A stretch of 64,000 nucleotides of DNA from Rossellomorea aquimaris (GTDB lineage Bacteria > Bacillota > Bacilli > Bacillales > Bacillaceae_B), in the NCBI RefSeq assembly GCF_000935355.1, contig NZ_JXZC01000003.1:1-64000 (forward strand), given 5' to 3'. The stretch's first letter is position 1; the number at the start of each line of letters is the position of its first letter. The translations under genes and the position numbers were made by a program. This document shows positions 61,007-64,000 of this stretch, one piece after another. The notes beneath the pieces are model-generated. The model was not told where the DNA came from. It made no database searches and was given only the letters and a program-made list of their open reading frames with translations.

Positions 61007-61771
61007 CTATGATCGGCATAACTGAATCTTTCTTAATTCATTTTCACTTTCTTCATAGGCCTCTGCCACTCCGATTTGTTCAATGAGAGTCTTGGATACC
61101 GTTTTATACGGCATTGATAGGTGAAGTTCCTTTTCAAAAGGATAAGGGTCGAGTGTCACTTGGTTTTCATTCAGCCATGCGGCTGTGATGGGTTGATCAT
61201 CGGGATGAAACACTTCCGTATGAGTAAATCCGTTCCTGAACCACGGATGCTCCTCTTCTTTCTCCACGCCGGGTTCATTCAAGCACAGATATAGGGACAG
61301 GTTATCAGAGAACTGGAGCAGGTGGAAATGCTGCTGCATCAATTCTACATCAAGGTCAGGAAGCGTCTCCTTCAGCCTCATTTGTCTTCTCGCTTCTCCG
61401 GCTAAAAAGAGGAGGCAGTCCTTATTTTCAGATTGAGAAAAGAAGGAGCAGAAGTGCAGGCTGCACAGGAGGCTTGCATATGCGTTCACCTTTTCAACTT
61501 CGTCCACACCGATTTTATAGAATGCCAGTTTCGGCAGGAGGGGATAGTCAGAAAAGGTGTAGGGAATCTTCTCCCTGTCATTCCAGATGGGAGTGTCGTC
61601 CAAACCGATCCAGCTCCGGTCATGCTGATAGGCTGCGTATAAGGCATCATCAAAGAATTGATCTGATTTTAATAGATTCCGGTTAAAGTGCTTGATGGTT
61701 TCACCGGATAAAAAAGCGTGGTCGTGCTGTTTGATCATGATAAATGAATCCTCTGTTTCTCGAATAATCAT
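61007..61771 (-). CDS. DUF3891 family protein
   Basis: The 254-residue protein begins MIIRETEDSFIMIKQHDHAFLSGE, typical of DUF3891, and is all soluble. Late in the protein, YPFEKELHLSMPYK is also typical. Function is unknown; an HD-like or metal-binding role has been suggested only by its histidines. GGAAAGGAG precedes the ATG. It ends six bases from degV, convergent, with no separate terminator visible. Confidence 0.78.
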   Translation of the reverse strand: MIIRETEDSFIMIKQHDHAFLSGETIKHFNRNLLKSDQFFDDALYAAYQHDRSWIGLDDTPIWNDREKIPYTFSDYPLLPKLAFYKIGVDEVEKVNAYASLLCSLHFCSFFSQSENKDCLLFLAGEARRQMRLKETLPDLDVELMQQHFHLLQFSDNLSLYLCLNEPGVEKEEEHPWFRNGFTHTEVFHPDDQPITAAWLNENQVTLDPYPFEKELHLSMPYKTVSKTLIEQIGVAEAYEESENELRKIQLCRS

Positions 61772-61942
61772 GATGGCGGGCTCCTTTCCATGGGTTTGTC
61801 TCTGATTCTAGTATAGCAAAACGATCTCTCTGATTCTCTTGCGTGTATTCCGATAAATGGGATTATTTTTGAAAAAAGAAGGGTTTCTTTCGAAGAAGCA
61901 GAATGATTAAAGTGAATGATAGAATCCAGGGAGGTATGATCA

Positions 61943-62338
61943 ATGGGAAGAATGGTACATTTCGAAGTGCATGTGGATGAAATGGAGAGAGCAAAGACGT
62001 TTTATGGAGAAGTATTCGGCTGGAAGTTCGAAGACTGGAGTGATTTCGCCGGAATGCCTTACTTTGGTGCGGTGACAGGGGATGAGAATGAGATGGGGAT
62101 CAATGGTGCATTGATGCAGCGTCAAAGTCCCCGACCAGAGCCGAATCAACCGATGAATGGATATTCATGTACGATGGGCGTGGAGAATTATGATGAAACG
62201 GAGAAACTCATTCTTGATCATGGCGGAAAGGTTGCCATGCCGAAGTACGCCCTGCCAGGTATGGCGTGGCAAGGTTACTACATAGATACGGAAGGCAATG
62301 TATTCGGAATCCATCAGCCGGATAAGGATGCGAAGTAG
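61943..62338 (+). CDS. VOC-family (glyoxalase-like) protein
   Basis: The 131-residue protein has the two-fold VOC layout: VHFEVHVDEMERAKTFYGEVFGW at the start and GYYIDTEGNVFGIHQPD at the end, providing metal-ligand His/Glu positions. Substrate unknown. AGGGAGGT lies before the ATG and a terminator follows. Confidence 0.82.
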   Translation: MGRMVHFEVHVDEMERAKTFYGEVFGWKFEDWSDFAGMPYFGAVTGDENEMGINGALMQRQSPRPEPNQPMNGYSCTMGVENYDETEKLILDHGGKVAMPKYALPGMAWQGYYIDTEGNVFGIHQPDKDAK

Positions 62339-62346
62339 TAGAATGG

Positions 62347-62381
62347 GTGTCTGACCTGAAAGGGTCAGGCGCTTTTTTTTG
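62347..62381 (+). terminator. terminator of the VOC gene
   Basis: CTGACC and GGGTCAG arms with a five-base loop are followed by GCGC and eight T residues. Confidence 0.82.
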
Positions 62382-62453
62382 TGAAGGATGAAGGAACCTG
62401 GGGACAGATACATGTGGTAAAATAAGGATGTCTAAGAAAAAGGAGAATGCCCT

Positions 62454-62654
62454 GTGGAAGTCTACATCATCACTTTCTTTTCAATCATCATCATATATAG
62501 AACCGTGCATTCCATGATTAAGCTATTCACGATCGCTTATAAACGACAGGAACTTTCGAGGCGAAAGTATCGATGGATGGTGACGATCTCGATCTTGACA
62601 GGTATGACAATAGTATCCATCTTACCTTTTACCTTTCAGGCGTTGTTTACGTAA
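62454..62654 (+). CDS. 66-residue two-span membrane protein
   Basis: GTG follows AAAAGGAGAATG. Two spans (YIITFFSIIIIYRTVH and TISILTGMTIVSILPFTF) flank a basic loop (KRQELSRRKYR). It is 23 bases upstream of the DUF3953 gene, so they are probably co-transcribed. No family was recognised. Confidence 0.65.
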   Translation: MEVYIITFFSIIIIYRTVHSMIKLFTIAYKRQELSRRKYRWMVTISILTGMTIVSILPFTFQALFT

Positions 62655-62677
62655 TAAGAAGAAAGGAGGAACCAACC

Positions 62678-62911
62678 ATGCTGAAAAAAATAAGAATGAC
62701 AATAAGCGTCATCGTTCTGGCTTTATCACTCTATGGATTGATGTCAGATCATAACGACATCCTTCCCTTTACCATGGCAGGCTTGGCGGTCCTCATGGTG
62801 ATAATGGGAGCGGAAGAACACCAGAAGGATCGGAAATCGTATCGGAGCTATCTGTTTTATGCCGTATCCGCTTTCTTGCTCCTGGTGTCCATCCAAGATA
62901 TTATCTACTAA
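62678..62911 (+). CDS. DUF3953-like small membrane protein
   Basis: The 77-residue protein has three hydrophobic segments and the pattern ISVIVLALSLYGLMSD with LMVIMGAEEHQKDRKSY, typical of DUF3953. Function unknown. The ATG follows GAAAGGAGG. It ends 49 bases before the convergent WYL regulator gene. Confidence 0.75.
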   Translation: MLKKIRMTISVIVLALSLYGLMSDHNDILPFTMAGLAVLMVIMGAEEHQKDRKSYRSYLFYAVSAFLLLVSIQDIIY

Positions 62912-62960
62912 ATTCTTCATCCTTGAGATGATCGTATGATCATAACAATCGAAAAAAGTG

Positions 62961-63929
62961 TTATTTATATCGACGATAAAACGAAACAGCTGCCTCTGCC
63001 ATTTCCAGGATTTTCTGATGAAGGTCATCCGGTTCGACTACCCTTACCTGGTCAGCAAACCCGAGGAGATATCCTTTCGCTTCTTCTTCTGTATCAAACG
63101 AGAGGGTAACGGGTATCCAGTCTTTTTTGGTTCTATCGCCGATTTCAAGTACTCGTGCAAAACGGCCGGTGAAAGTCAGCCTTGACAGGGTGGAGGGATT
63201 GACTTCCACCTTCACTTCATATGAAGGCAATTTTTTTATAAAGGCTTGGGTTGAAGAATTCCAGTATTGAGCCAGGTTAAAGTCGTTTGGTCGTGTAAAG
63301 GTTTCCTTTAAAGAAACCGCAGATTGAATCCGGGAAGCCCTGTAATTCCGGGTGTCTCCATTTTCTTTGGTGGCGATCAAGTACCAGAGGTCGCCCTTCG
63401 CCACCAGACCAAGTGGTGACACAGTGCGATCGTCCATATTTCCGTCAGCCCGTTGATAGGTGATCCTCAGTTTGTTTACTGTCCATATGGCCTCTTTGAT
63501 CACTTCGAATGAGGCTATTCTTTCTTTTTGCTTCCGCCATGAGCTTGTGTCAATATGGATCCGGTTCCATACGCCTTTCGCGTTTTCACGGTAGGTGGAT
63601 GGGAGGGAGGCGATGAGTTTATTTCTGGCTTCCTCGGACGTTCGGCTCAATCCGAGATCGTCGAGGAGGTGGGCTGACGGTGACACGAACAACGCCCGGA
63701 TCTCAGATTCCTTCAACCCGGTGAGATCCGTCTGGTAGTCTTCGAGCAATGACCACCCTCCGTTTTTTCCTCGCTCTGCGACAACGGGGATGCCCGTTCC
63801 GCTTAGTGCATCCATATCCCTGTAAATCGTCCGTTCGGAAACTTCCAATCTCTCTGACAGTTCTTTGGCGGTCATTTGACCGTGGGTTTGTAATAATAAA
63901 AGGATGGATACAAGTCTGTCGCCTCTCAT
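62961..63929 (-). CDS. HTH/WYL-domain transcriptional regulator (YafY-like)
   Basis: The 322-residue protein has an N-terminal HTH_11 (MTAKELSERLEVSERTIYRDMDAL) and a WYL domain in which LRITYQRADG, SPLGLVAKGDLWYLIA and NYRASRIQSA follow the family pattern, then a C-terminal WCX extension. It probably regulates a divergent gene just past the right edge of the window. The ATG follows AAGGTG; the GTG at 63938 would lie in that site. Confidence 0.85.
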   Translation of the reverse strand: MRGDRLVSILLLLQTHGQMTAKELSERLEVSERTIYRDMDALSGTGIPVVAERGKNGGWSLLEDYQTDLTGLKESEIRALFVSPSAHLLDDLGLSRTSEEARNKLIASLPSTYRENAKGVWNRIHIDTSSWRKQKERIASFEVIKEAIWTVNKLRITYQRADGNMDDRTVSPLGLVAKGDLWYLIATKENGDTRNYRASRIQSAVSLKETFTRPNDFNLAQYWNSSTQAFIKKLPSYEVKVEVNPSTLSRLTFTGRFARVLEIGDRTKKDWIPVTLSFDTEEEAKGYLLGFADQVRVVEPDDLHQKILEMAEAAVSFYRRYK

Positions 63930-64000
63930 CTGCTTCACCTTTTTCCTGAATTTATTAAGTTTATTTAATTAAATATGACAGTGGATGTCAAGAATAGGAT

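Overview
The window reads as ordinary low-to-mid GC Firmicute chromosome, most likely a Bacillaceae of the Bacillus/Rossellomorea type. The evidence is strong AAGGAGG-type ribosome binding sites, many TTG and GTG starts, T-box leaders, LacI/CcpA-like and PerR-like operators, and a block whose gene content follows the Bacillus subtilis yfjO-yfkM region (yfjO, yfjP, pdaA, yfkAB, yfkD, chaA, a YfkF-like MFS, yfkH-I-J-K, yfkM), broken up by other genes. No rRNA, tRNA, insertion sequence, prophage or CRISPR was seen. Genus assignment is inference.

Layout. 0-7 kb: a multi-PAS sporulation-type histidine kinase, a flavin monooxygenase coupled to a methyltransferase, a phased repeat array, and a siderophore-type N-hydroxylase. 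7-10 kb: the yfkM and yfkK-J-I-H genes. 10-14.2 kb: a LytS/LytT two-component pair followed by a CstA-type transporter with its own promoter and a cre-like site, resembling pyruvate-sensing systems. 14.3-18.6 kb: small proteins, then two T-box leaders, one before an MFS exporter and one (proline codon) before a ProRS of archaeal/eukaryal type whose leader also carries fourteen 20-bp repeats. 18.7-26 kb: small membrane proteins, an acetyltransferase, an unknown membrane protein, and a LacI regulator next to a secreted GH16 glucanase that has a LacI-like operator at its promoter. 26-34.6 kb: a PTS permease/phosphodiesterase operon with two matching operators, a DnaA-box cluster, a PerR-controlled ZosA-type ATPase, transporters and stress proteins. 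34.8-48.3 kb: yfkD, yfkAB, a class I fumarase, pdaA, a processive glycosyltransferase with an LCP protein fused to a DUF1510-like domain, and DNA/RNA modification enzymes. 48.3-64 kb: a TerC-family protein, paired DUF421 proteins, an ABC-F resistance factor behind a leader-peptide attenuator, an old yellow enzyme, an ABC-2 exporter, a FadR-like regulator coupled to a fatty acid hydroxylase, DegV, and small membrane proteins.

The most unusual layer is non-coding. Three intergenic arrays have units spaced at 20 or 20.5 bp (about two helical turns), with different sequences but a shared GATAA core. There are also dispersed palindromes (GGGACGGACC, GTACCTGGTAC and GGGACA-type families), five exact DnaA boxes within 2.1 kb, and a nearly self-explanatory attenuator before the ABC-F gene. 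All functions are read from sequence and recalled family knowledge; no search was run.
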